A DNA stretch of 64,000 nucleotides from CAVTOO01 sp963736355. Lineage in GTDB: Bacteria; Pseudomonadota; Alphaproteobacteria; Rhizobiales; Xanthobacteraceae. The notes beneath the pieces were generated by a model, which had not been told where the DNA came from, did no database searches, and saw nothing but the letters and a program-made list of their open reading frames with translations. Below, in pieces: positions 56,633 through 64,000 of this stretch. The position numbers were made by a program, and so were the translations under genes. Location: contig CAVTOO010000022.1 of the NCBI GenBank assembly GCA_963736355.1, positions 1 through 64,000 on the forward strand, given 5' to 3'. Numbering within the stretch: the stretch's first letter is position 1; each line of letters opens with the position of its first letter.

Positions 56633-58104
56633 TCAGTTTTGTGCGGGAATTGAGGTCAATTGTGTGACAGCCGCCCGCAGGCCCCTGGGGGTGAGGGCCG
56701 AAAGCTGGCTCCGCCGGTCGGCCACGGCGGCATGGAACTGCTGCAGGACGATGTCGGACGCCGCCAGCCCCGAATCATCGATGGCGCCGTGGTCGAAAGC
56801 CTGAAGCGTGCTGCGCAAAATCTGGTCCGCCTCGGTCTGCATGAGGTCCAGCTGAGCCACGGTCTCGGCGCGGCGTGCCTCCGAGAGCATTTCCAGCAGG
56901 CGGTCGCGCAGGCCGAGATACTGATGGCGCTCGTCGCGGCGCAGATAGCTGGCAAGCCAGGCGCCGAGCGAGCCCAGCGCGGACACCGCCATCAGGCCCC
57001 ACCAGATAAAATCGCTGTAGCGGTCGAGGAATGTTCGTTCTTCGCCGTCGACATAGGCCGCGGCGCCGGGATGCGCGGGAATGACGGCATCCTTGTCGGT
57101 GTCGGGCGTCTCGATGGCGGCTGCGTGCGGCAGCTCCGAGATCACGGTCTGGCGGATCGAGAACAGCTGCTTCGTGAAGGCGGCGATGGTGACCTCCGAC
57201 ACCGCGGCGCGCGCCACGATGTGGTGGTTAAAGCCAATCGTCTTCATCGGCTCGTCGGGTTTTCCGGTGCCGAACGTGCCGGCGGGAAATCTCGACGGAC
57301 TCATATTGATTGTAGCGCTGCACGATGGTGTCGGCCGCGTTGATTTCGATAAATCGCAGCGTTCCGATTTTCGAAGACGCGGCCACCGCATCCGCGGTGA
57401 TGCGACTGTTGGTCGGTCCGACTGTGAGAATGGCGTCGATACGATCGCTGCGTCCGGCCTCAGCGGCTTCGGTCACGCCGAACTGGACAATCTCAACTTT
57501 TTCAGGCGCAACGCCGTACTGATTGAGGATGATGTTAAGAACCGCAACGTTGGCAGGTGTTTTTCCGATGATGCCGATGCGCTTGCCGGCGAGATCGGCG
57601 ACGGTGCGGATCGCGGGTGCCGCGCGGCCCTTCTTTGCACGCGACGCCCTTCGGCGCGGCGCGTTGCGGCAGCGCCCACAGCACAACGACATTCTTGCGC
57701 AGTGTCGCCACCGCGCGCGCCGACTTCGGCAATGAAAGGTCGCCGCGAACGACGGCGAGGTCGGCAGTTCCAGTGTCGATAGCGTTGGCGCTTTGAGTTG
57801 CGCCTTCGGTCGGGATGACTCGAATTCTGACGTTGCCACGTTCGCGGCCCAGAATCTGCGCGATGGCCTGAACGACTTTTGCGTCGTCGCTGCCGGCAGG
57901 GCCGACAGCAATGCGCAGCGTCGCGGGGCGCATCATGTAAACGACACCGGCGGTGACGAACAATGCCGCCAGGACGCCTGCGACAATGAGGTGCATTACC
58001 GAGCGTCGAATCGGACCACGGCTCGTTGGCTCGAATCCGGGACGCGACAGCATGCCGCTCGATTCGCCGGACGATCCGAAAAGAGATTTGAGGTTGAAGA
58101 TCAT
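56633..58104 (-). CDS. TAXI-family TRAP transporter solute receptor with C-terminal membrane region (two frame breaks)
   Basis: About 489 residues. An N-terminal membrane helix (VMHLIVAGVLAALFVTAGVVYMM) precedes RIAVGPAGSDDAKVVQAIAQIL, IDTGTADLAVVRGDLSLP, VADLAGKRIGIIGKTPANVAVLNIIL and FGVTEAAEAG. A second helix near the C-terminus (FIWWGLMAVSALGSLGAWLASYL) is followed by a cytoplasmic helical tail. Frame changes near 57640 and 57292. No TRAP membrane subunits are adjacent. Membrane-bound TAXI receptors of this form are common in Rhizobiales as stand-alone genes. Confidence 0.83.
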
Positions 58105-58392
58105 CTCGTCATGTCGCGAAAATCGTCTCGGTTTCCAGCTGCTCGGAGTTCAGGTACTCGACGTCCAGATCATCGACGTTCGAGTATTCGTGTCGTCGCC
58201 GTGAACCACGGCGGGAGTGGGGCGTTAATGCCTTGACCCGTCCGGTAACCGTTTAGAGCCTAACCGATGAACGCAACCTGAAATGCCGTCGGGCAGCGTC
58301 AACAATCGCTAACCAATGGTATCATCATATCGCGCCGCAGCGTTAATGGTTGTAACCTTTCCGTCAGGGCGGGCGCCGTTGAGGAGACAGGC
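58105..58392. promoter_or_regulatory. Divergent intergenic region, TAXI gene / pterin dehydratase
   Basis: About 290 bases with no gene. It must hold both promoters. I see no clear palindromic operator. The middle (58125-58200) has several GTCG/CGAC direct repeats that look incidental. Confidence 0.35.
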
Positions 58393-58683
58393 ATGGCCGA
58401 GAAACTTGTCGGGCAGGCGAGGGCGGCGGCCCTGGCGACGCTGAAGGGCTGGACCGAGGTGTCCGGACGGGATGCCATCACGCGAACCTTCGAATTCAAG
58501 GACTTTAACCAGGCCTTCGGATTCATGACCCGCGCCGCGCTCGCGGCCGAGAAGGCCGACCATCACCCTGAGTGGTTCAACGTGTACAAAAAGGTGGAAG
58601 TCACCCTGTCCACGCATGATGCCGGCGGGCTGACGCAAAAGGACATCGCGCTGGCGGCGACGATGGACCGACTGGCCGGCTAG
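58393..58683 (+). CDS. phhB: 4a-hydroxytetrahydrobiopterin dehydratase
   Basis: 96 residues, the pterin-4a-carbinolamine dehydratase/DCoH fold. The family core AEKADHHPEWFNVYKKVEVTLSTHDAGGLT is complete, with the catalytic His pair and the Trp. It dehydrates the pterin carbinolamine left by aromatic amino acid hydroxylases or serves in molybdopterin-related steps. No phenylalanine hydroxylase is in the window. DUF1232 follows. Confidence 0.93.
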   Translation: MAEKLVGQARAAALATLKGWTEVSGRDAITRTFEFKDFNQAFGFMTRAALAAEKADHHPEWFNVYKKVEVTLSTHDAGGLTQKDIALAATMDRLAG

Positions 58684-58772
58684 TTCCGTCAGGCGGGTTG
58701 GCCCTTGCATCGCGATCCCGCCTTCACCACCTGACATCGCTGCAGCCGGATTCGGCTGTCGAGGGAGAAGCC

Positions 58773-59132
58773 ATGTTCGGCAAAGGCACCACGGCGGACA
58801 ATCTGTCGCGTGACCGCGAGCGGGTGAGCCGCAATTTCTGGGGCAAGGCCAAGGCTGTGGCGGCGAAGCTGCCCTTCGCCGAGGATTTGCTCGCGGCCTA
58901 TTATTGCGCGTTCGACCGCGGCACCCCGCGCCATGTTCAGGTGTCGCTGATGGCTGCGCTTGCCTATTTCGTGCTGCCGTTCGATTTTGTCGCCGACTTT
59001 CTGCCGGTCGCTGGTTTTGCCGACGATGCGGCGGTGCTTGCGGCCGCCATTCGCATGGTCGCAACGCATATCCGCCCGGATCACCGGGAGGCTGCGCGTG
59101 CGGCGCTTGCGCGCGGTGTGACGTCGGCCTGA
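58773..59132 (+). CDS. DUF1232 (YkvA-like) membrane protein
   Basis: 119 residues from ATG 58773 with GAGGGAG upstream. DUF1232 core: AAYYCAFDRGTPRHVQVSLMAALAYFVLPFDFVADFLPVAGFADDAAVL, with the family's D-x-x-PD/LP-type turn in FVADFLPVAGFADD. Two short hydrophobic helices. Function unknown. Confidence 0.88.
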   Translation: MFGKGTTADNLSRDRERVSRNFWGKAKAVAAKLPFAEDLLAAYYCAFDRGTPRHVQVSLMAALAYFVLPFDFVADFLPVAGFADDAAVLAAAIRMVATHIRPDHREAARAALARGVTSA

Positions 59133-59274
59133 CGCTAAACCCGGGAAGATCTGGATTGATTGCGGCCGGACTGGCACGTCCGCCGGTTTTTTGCCATGAT
59201 TCCATTGGAACCGTCACATGGTTGCGGCGTCACCCAGCGACCGCGTTTCTATCGCTCGATTGAGGATTCAATTC

Positions 59275-59907
59275 ATGGAACTGCCAGTCATTTTTCTTCG
59301 CCGTTCCGCGATGACGATGTCCGCAGCGCTTCTGGGAGTTGCGGCGATGACCAGCGAGCCTTTCGCGCAGACATCGTCGAAATCCGCGCCGAAAGCCACA
59401 GCGCCGAAAGCTGCACCTGCCGCTTCCGCCGCCAAGCAGACAGCACCCGCCATCGGTGGCGTGCAGCCGACACTGCTCGGCCAGTACGGCGTCTGGGGTG
59501 CTTACACCGCGTCGCCGGGCGGCAAGAAAATCTGTTTTGCGCTCGCCAAGCCGACGACGTCGAAGACGGTTCCGGCGAACCGGCCGCGCGATCCTGCCTA
59601 TGCTTTCATTTCGACGCGGCCCGGCGAAAAAATTAGGAACGAAGTTTCGCTGATGATGGGTTACGGCTTGAAGCCGGGATCCGATGCCAGCGTCGAAATC
59701 GGCAATGCGCGCTTTGCCATGTACACGCAGGGCGACGGCATCTGGATCAAGAACGCTGCCGAAGAGGGCAGCATGGTCGATGCGCTGCGCAAGGGCGCCG
59801 ATATCACGGTCAAGGGCGTGTCCGCGCGCGGCACCGAGACGACCGATATCTATTCCCTGAAAGGCATCGCGCAGGCGCTCGATCGCGTCGCCCAGGATTG
59901 CCGCTAA
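59275..59907 (+). CDS. Invasion-associated locus B (IalB)-like periplasmic protein
   Basis: 210 residues. Signal peptide to about residue 31 (RRSAMTMSAALLGVAAMTSEPFA), then a Lys/Ala/Pro-rich linker (SSKSAPKATAPKAAPAAS). The IalB domain follows: QYGVWGAYTASPGGKKICFALAKPT, RDPAYAFISTRPGEKIRNEVSLMMGYGLKPGSDASVEI, and the closing GIAQALDRVAQDC. The two cysteines (KKICF, QDCR) probably form a disulfide. Role in envelope or host interaction is not established outside Bartonella. Confidence 0.88.
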   Translation: MELPVIFLRRSAMTMSAALLGVAAMTSEPFAQTSSKSAPKATAPKAAPAASAAKQTAPAIGGVQPTLLGQYGVWGAYTASPGGKKICFALAKPTTSKTVPANRPRDPAYAFISTRPGEKIRNEVSLMMGYGLKPGSDASVEIGNARFAMYTQGDGIWIKNAAEEGSMVDALRKGADITVKGVSARGTETTDIYSLKGIAQALDRVAQDCR

Positions 59908-60051
59908 GATTGCCGTTAAGATTGCCGATGGTCTGCCATAGTCTCAGGCGAGCGCGTCTTTCCGTGCTTGTCGGGGGGAGCCCTGTCTTATAAGGCTCTC
60001 GGACGGCAAAGACTTAAGGTGGCCGGGGCAGACCCAGGCCGTGACCGGATC

Positions 60052-61254
60052 ATGATGCAGGCTGAAATAATCGGGCTCGTCGAAAAGACGCCGCTGGAGA
60101 CGTATGTCCCGCCGGCGAAGCCGTCGCTTGTCGGCCTGTCGCGCGCTGAACTGGCGGAGCAATTGGCCGCCGTCGGCGTGCCTGCGTCGCAGCAGAAGAT
60201 GCGCGTGCAGCAGCTCTGGCACTGGATCTATATCCGCGGCGTTCAAAGCTTCGAGGAGATGACCAGCGTCTCCAAGCAGCTGCGCGCCGATCTGGATGCG
60301 CGCGTCACGCTGGCGCGGCCCGAGGTCGTCGCCGAACAGATTTCCGAAGACGGCACGCGCAAATGGCTGCTGCGGCTGCCCGGCGAGCATCCGTCCGAGC
60401 GTCCGCATGAAGTCGAGTGCGTCTACATTCCCGAAACCGATCGCGGCACGCTGTGTGTTTCCTCGCAGGTCGGCTGCACGCTGAACTGCTCGTTCTGTCA
60501 CACCGGCACGCAGCGTCTCGTGCGCAATCTGACCGCAGGCGAAATCGTCGGTCAGGTCATGCTGGCGCGCGACAAGTTGGGCGACTGGCTGTTGAGCGAC
60601 ATGCCGGATCGTCCGCGCCTCGTCACCAACGTCGTGATGATGGGCATGGGCGAGCCGCTCTACAATTTCGATGCAGTACGCGATGCGCTGCTGATCGTCT
60701 CCGACAATGAAGGCATCGCGATCTCCAAGCGCCGCGTCACGCTCTCGACGTCGGGCGTGGTGCCGTTCATTGCGCGCACCGGCGATGAGATCGGTTGCAG
60801 CCTCGCGATCTCGCTGCATGCCGTGCGCGACGATCTGCGCAACCAGCTCGTGCCGCTCAATCGCAAATTTCCGATTGCCGAACTGCTCGAGGCCTGTCGC
60901 AACTATCCCGGCGCATCCAATTCGCGCCGCATCACATTCGAATATGTGATGCTCAAGGGCGTCAACAATTCGCTCGCAGATGCCAAAGAGCTGGTACGGC
61001 TTCTCAACGGCATTCCCGCCAAGATCAATCTCATTCCGTTCAATCCGTGGCCGGGCACCACCTACGAATGCTCGGACTGGGACCAGATCGAGAAATTTTC
61101 CGAGTACGTCTTCAATGCCGGCTATTCGTCGCCGGTGCGCACGCCGCGCGGCCGCGACATTCTCGCCGCCTGCGGTCAGCTCAAGTCGGAAACCGAAAAG
61201 CTGTCCGCGCGCGAGCGCCAGGCGCTGCGCGCCATGGCGATGACGGACGAATGA
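60052..61254 (+). CDS. rlmN: 23S rRNA (A2503-C2) / tRNA (A37-C2) methyltransferase RlmN
   Basis: 400 residues. Radical-SAM C-x3-C-x2-C as GCTLNCSFCHTG, GEP motif MGMGEPLYNF, second Cys region LAACGQL, the methyl-carrier site. The N-terminal accessory domain contains MRVQQLWHWIYIRGVQSFEEM. Methylates C2 of adenine using two SAMs and a Cys-methyl intermediate. ATG 60052 is chosen (60055 alternative); the upstream open frame is not conserved. Intact. Confidence 0.95.
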   Translation: MMQAEIIGLVEKTPLETYVPPAKPSLVGLSRAELAEQLAAVGVPASQQKMRVQQLWHWIYIRGVQSFEEMTSVSKQLRADLDARVTLARPEVVAEQISEDGTRKWLLRLPGEHPSERPHEVECVYIPETDRGTLCVSSQVGCTLNCSFCHTGTQRLVRNLTAGEIVGQVMLARDKLGDWLLSDMPDRPRLVTNVVMMGMGEPLYNFDAVRDALLIVSDNEGIAISKRRVTLSTSGVVPFIARTGDEIGCSLAISLHAVRDDLRNQLVPLNRKFPIAELLEACRNYPGASNSRRITFEYVMLKGVNNSLADAKELVRLLNGIPAKINLIPFNPWPGTTYECSDWDQIEKFSEYVFNAGYSSPVRTPRGRDILAACGQLKSETEKLSARERQALRAMAMTDE

Positions 61255-61283
61255 TGTTGTCGTCGGCGCGGGCGAAGCTGGCC

Positions 61284-61385
61284 TCGAATCCTGAGGAGCC
61301 GTGATGTGGCGTCTCGAAGGAGTTGAGGCTGCGGAGTATGCAGCTCATGGTTCGAGACGCTGTCGCGTTGCTCCGACATGAAGGA
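61284..61385. repeat. Palindromic intergenic repeat after rlmN
   Basis: An imperfect pair of the GAGGAGC/GTCTCGAAGGA and TCATGGTTCGAGACG types seen at 5844-5888 and 8958-9000, here overlapping. It separates rlmN from the small membrane-protein gene. Confidence 0.6.
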
Positions 61386-61393
61386 ACTCAGTC

Positions 61394-61850
61394 ATGTCGC
61401 TCTTCACCCGCGTTCTTGTCATCTTCTTCTCCTTCCTCGCCGCGAGCTTTCGCCGGCGGGTTTGTGATCGTGATCGCCGTGCTGTTTCCGGCCTGGAGCC
61501 AGCTTGAGCTTGGGCCGATGAATGACGGCGTGGTCGCCATTGCCTCCACGATCGGCTTTGTCTTCGTGTCGGGTTTTGCGTTCCTGCCGGCTGCGGTGGC
61601 CGCGGCCATCGCCGAGATGGTGTCGATCCGCTCGATCCTGTTTTATGCCCTGGCGGGCGCCGTCATCGGGTTCATCGCCTATGTCAGTCTGGGCGGGTTC
61701 GATGTCGCGGCGCTGAGCGTGGATGGCTATACCCGCCGCGAGACCGAAATCGCGGTCGCCGCCGGCATCGTGGCCGGTCTGGTCTATTGGCTGCTGGCCG
61801 GCCGGAACGCCGGGCGGTGGCGCGAAACTCCGCCTGTAACCACCGCGTGA
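61394..61850 (+). CDS. Small integral membrane protein, unknown (one frame break)
   Basis: About 152 residues with four hydrophobic helices: SLFTRVLVIFFSFLAA, FAGGFVIVIAVLFPAW, VVAIASTIGFVFVSGFAFLPAAVAAAI and SILFYALAGAVIGFIAYVSLGG, ending in a fifth partial one. ATG 61394 begins in one frame and the rest lies in another; the break is near 61442. No family recognised. Upstream of PAP2. Confidence 0.6.
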
Positions 61851-61902
61851 ACCGGCAGGATTTTCTTTAATCGGATCGCGGTTTGCGTTAGACCCTGCGC
61901 CC

Positions 61903-62652
61903 ATGAACCGGACGGGACTTATCATCGCGGTTGTTGTGGCGGCGGCCTGTGTGCTGCTCTTCACGCTTTATCCGCGACTCGATCTCGAACTCGCGCAGCG
62001 CTATTACGACGCGGCGACGAGATCGTTTCCGCAGTCATCGGTCGTGTCGGCGGAAATGCTGCGCCGGGCTGCGATGTGGATCGCCTGGGGCTTTACGGTG
62101 CCGGCCATCCTCGCCTTGATTGCCAAGCTCGTGTGGCCGCATCGGCCGCTGCTGATCGGCGGGCGCAATCTCGTCTTCATCGTCGCGACGATGATTTTGG
62201 CGGCGGGCATTTTCTCCAACGGCATTTTCAAGAGCCATTGGTCGCGTCCGCGTCCCGTGGCGACGCAGGATTTCGGCGGGGCCTGGGCGTTCAAGCCGTG
62301 GTGGGATCCGCGCGGCGATTGTCCGCGTAACTGTTCGTTCTATTCGGGCGAGGCGGCGACTGCGTTCTGGACTCTTGCGCCCGCCGCGCTGGCGCCCATT
62401 CCAATACGGCCTCTGGCTTATTTTGCGGCGACGACGTTCGGTCTCGCCACCGGCTATTGGCGCATGACGTTCGGCGGTCACTATGCCAGCGATGTTATCT
62501 TCGCCGGCATCGCGACGTTCTTCATCATCTGGCTGACCTACTGGTTCATCTATCGTCGTGCGACGTCACGCGTCACCGACGAAGCGGTCGAGCGCACGCT
62601 CACCAATCTGGCGATGGCGATCCGCCGGCGGTTCCGGCGATCCCGCGCATGA
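61903..62652 (+). CDS. PAP2-family membrane phosphatase (LpxE/LpxF- or BacA-like)
   Basis: 249 residues, about six helices. The three-part phosphatase site is visible: KSHWSRPRP (K-x6-RP), FYSGEAA (SG) and FGGHYASDVIFAG (H-x3-D, preceded by the Arg in YWRMTFG). The usual PSGH is YSGE, which marks a divergent PAP2 and is close to lipid A 1-phosphatase types. Acts on a lipid-linked phosphate at the inner membrane/periplasm. Its stop overlaps the start of the glycosyltransferase (ATGA). Confidence 0.87.
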   Translation: MNRTGLIIAVVVAAACVLLFTLYPRLDLELAQRYYDAATRSFPQSSVVSAEMLRRAAMWIAWGFTVPAILALIAKLVWPHRPLLIGGRNLVFIVATMILAAGIFSNGIFKSHWSRPRPVATQDFGGAWAFKPWWDPRGDCPRNCSFYSGEAATAFWTLAPAALAPIPIRPLAYFAATTFGLATGYWRMTFGGHYASDVIFAGIATFFIIWLTYWFIYRRATSRVTDEAVERTLTNLAMAIRRRFRRSRA

Positions 62653-64000
62653 CGTCGCGCACGGACGCGTGGCCGCAATCCTTGCCGCTGCTCGTAGCAC
62701 TCCTGGTCGCGCTGACCGCAGTGCGCATCATCGGTCTCTATTTTTCCGCTGCCGATCTTTTTTTCGACGAGGCGCAATACTGGGACTGGTCGCGCTCCCT
62801 CGCCTTCGGATATTTTTCGAAGCCGCCGTTTCTCGCCTGGACCATCCGTGCGGCGACCGAAGTGTGCGGCCATTCCGAGGTCTGCATTCGCGCGCCGGCG
62901 GCGCTGATTCATTTCGGCACGACGATCGTCACCTATTTCATCGCGCTGCGGCTCTATAATGCGCGCGTCGCGTTCTGGAGCGCGTTGTGTCTTGCGCTCG
63001 GGCCGGGCACGATCTTCTCCAGCCGGATTATTTCGACGGATGTGCCGCTGCTGTTCTTCTGGGCGCTGGCGCTGCTGGCCTTCGTCAGGCTGATCGATAC
63101 GCCGCAGGGGCGCAGCGCATGGCGCTGGAGCGTGACGCTGGGTGTCGCGCTCGGCCTCGGCCTTCTGTCCAAATATGCCATGGCCTATTTCTTTCTCGGC
63201 GTCGCACTCGCAGCCCTTGTCGATGAGCGCGTGCGGCTGTTGATGCGACGGCCCTTCTGGTGGGTCGCGGTCGCGCTGGCGCTTGTTCTGCTTGCCCCCA
63301 ACATTGCGTGGAACGCCGCCAACGAGTTCGCCACGCTGCGCCACACCGGCGACAACATCGAAGGCAGCGGCTTGCGTTTCAGCATCGTCGGCGCCCTCGA
63401 ATTTGTCGCCGCGCAGTTCGGCGTCATGGGGCCGATCATGTTTGCCGTCTTCCTCGTGCTGCTGGTGCGGCCGTCATGGATCGTGTTCGAGAAAGCCGAC
63501 CGGCTGATGATCGCGTTCGCGCTGCCGCCGCTGGTGCTGGTCACCATCGTCGGGTTTGCCACCAAGGCGTTCGCGAACTGGGCGGCGCCGTCGATCATTT
63601 CGCTCACTATCGTTGCGGTCGCCATGCTGGTGCGGCGCATGGAATTTCGCTGGCTCACTGCGACGGTCATCATCGGCGTCGTCGTGCAGGCCGTGTTGCC
63701 GGTCGCCGATGCCAACGCCAAACGCATCAGCCTGCCGTTCTTGAAAAGCCCCGATATCTACGCCCGCACCGTCGGGTGGCGCGCGCTGTCGGACGTCATC
63801 GGCGCGCGTGCGAAGGAAAATGGCGCGCGCGTCATCGCCGCCGAGCAGCGCGATACCATTGCCGCGCTGGTTTATTATTTGCGCGACACCAATTTTGAGG
63901 TGGTGTCGTGGCCTTCGACCACCCTGCGCGACCATCACTTCAATCTCTCGCGGCCGCTACGCGCCAATGCGCCGGAGCCGGTGCTCTTCGTCACTTATTG
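62649..64000 (+). CDS. GT39/ArnT-like membrane glycosyltransferase (runs off the window)
   Basis: At least 450 residues, open to the last base. Multi-helix GT-C glycosyltransferase of the PMT_2 family: first helix RIIGLYFSAADLFFDEAQYWDWSRSLAFGYF (catalytic Asp/Glu in DEAQYW), RIISTDVPLLFFWALALLAFVRL (the conserved S-x-D-x-P loop), LGLLSKYAM and APNIAWNAANEF. It uses a polyprenyl-phosphate sugar and an envelope acceptor. ATG 62649 overlaps the PAP2 stop by four bases, so the pair is coupled. No frame break is seen; 3' end outside. Confidence 0.85.
   Translation, partial: MTSRTDAWPQSLPLLVALLVALTAVRIIGLYFSAADLFFDEAQYWDWSRSLAFGYFSKPPFLAWTIRAATEVCGHSEVCIRAPAALIHFGTTIVTYFIALRLYNARVAFWSALCLALGPGTIFSSRIISTDVPLLFFWALALLAFVRLIDTPQGRSAWRWSVTLGVALGLGLLSKYAMAYFFLGVALAALVDERVRLLMRRPFWWVAVALALVLLAPNIAWNAANEFATLRHTGDNIEGSGLRFSIVGALEFVAAQFGVMGPIMFAVFLVLLVRPSWIVFEKADRLMIAFALPPLVLVTIVGFATKAFANWAAPSIISLTIVAVAMLVRRMEFRWLTATVIIGVVVQAVLPVADANAKRISLPFLKSPDIYARTVGWRALSDVIGARAKENGARVIAAEQRDTIAALVYYLRDTNFEVVSWPSTTLRDHHFNLSRPLRANAPEPVLFVTY

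Noticed and set aside
61284..61385. A small protein gene between rlmN and the membrane-protein gene
   Set aside because: The sequence is composed of palindromic repeat halves; the frames there have no ribosome binding site or recognisable product.

Overview
The window is high-GC bacterial chromosome with the gene content of an alphaproteobacterium of the order Hyphomicrobiales (Rhizobiales), most like the Bradyrhizobium/Rhodopseudomonas/Pseudolabrys side. The pointers are tsaD-gpsA-EVE facing hemC-hemD-mitofilin-hemY, rsmB-heparinase-purH, a DUF1674 protein, an HWE-family histidine kinase, an IalB-type protein, an Omp25/31-like barrel, a TctABC tricarboxylate-type transporter, and the palindromic intergenic repeats typical of these genomes. 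This is inference from families and gene order; no 16S rRNA is present.

Layout. 1-430: foreign-looking DNA joined to the 3' end of purH. 430-5440: rsmB, heparinase II/III-like and purH (minus strand). 5.6-9 kb: SdhAF4/DUF1674, a nuclease, a GFA protein, a beta-barrel, an L,D-transpeptidase and a relic of a second copy. 9-13.2 kb: acetyl-CoA synthetase, DUF1761, topoisomerase IB, EVE protein. 13.2-19.9 kb: tsaD/gpsA diverging from hemC-hemD-mitofilin-hemY, then tRNA-Thr(CGU). 20.2-21.6 kb: HWE histidine kinase and a small membrane protein. 21.7-27.9 kb: a cyanate-type ABC transporter with cyanase (cynABD-cynS) behind a good sigma-54 promoter, divergent from a PAS-PAS-AAA+-Fis sigma-54 activator. 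27.9-31.4 kb: M29 aminopeptidase, PatB-type aminotransferase and a TauE-type exporter. 31.5-34.7 kb: tctCBA. 35-37.1 kb: MFS transporter translationally coupled to a periplasmic-binding-fold protein. 37.1-47.5 kb: a catabolic locus. A nine-gene operon (livKHMGF, GST, metallo-beta-lactamase fold, BKACE, SMP-30 lactonase) is divergent from a LacI regulator and an enolase-superfamily dehydratase, with a LacI-type operator at the livK promoter. 47.5-52.8 kb: TerB, SDR, tRNA-Ala(CGC), YggT, DUF167, folD, GNAT, hydrolase, DUF2269. 52.8-56.5 kb: a broken NAD(P)-binding gene abutting an amine oxidase, then typA. 56.6-64 kb: TAXI protein, pterin dehydratase, DUF1232, IalB, rlmN, PAP2 phosphatase and a GT39-like glycosyltransferase running off the end.

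The most interesting functional units are (i) the LacI-controlled LIV/lactonase/BKACE/dehydratase locus, whose substrate I cannot name, and (ii) the sigma-54-controlled cyanate operon. A strong technical signal overlays everything. About 25-30 single-base frame changes break otherwise conserved genes, and even a tRNA T-loop. I read most as sequencing indels and have annotated the affected genes as single loci with the break positions given.
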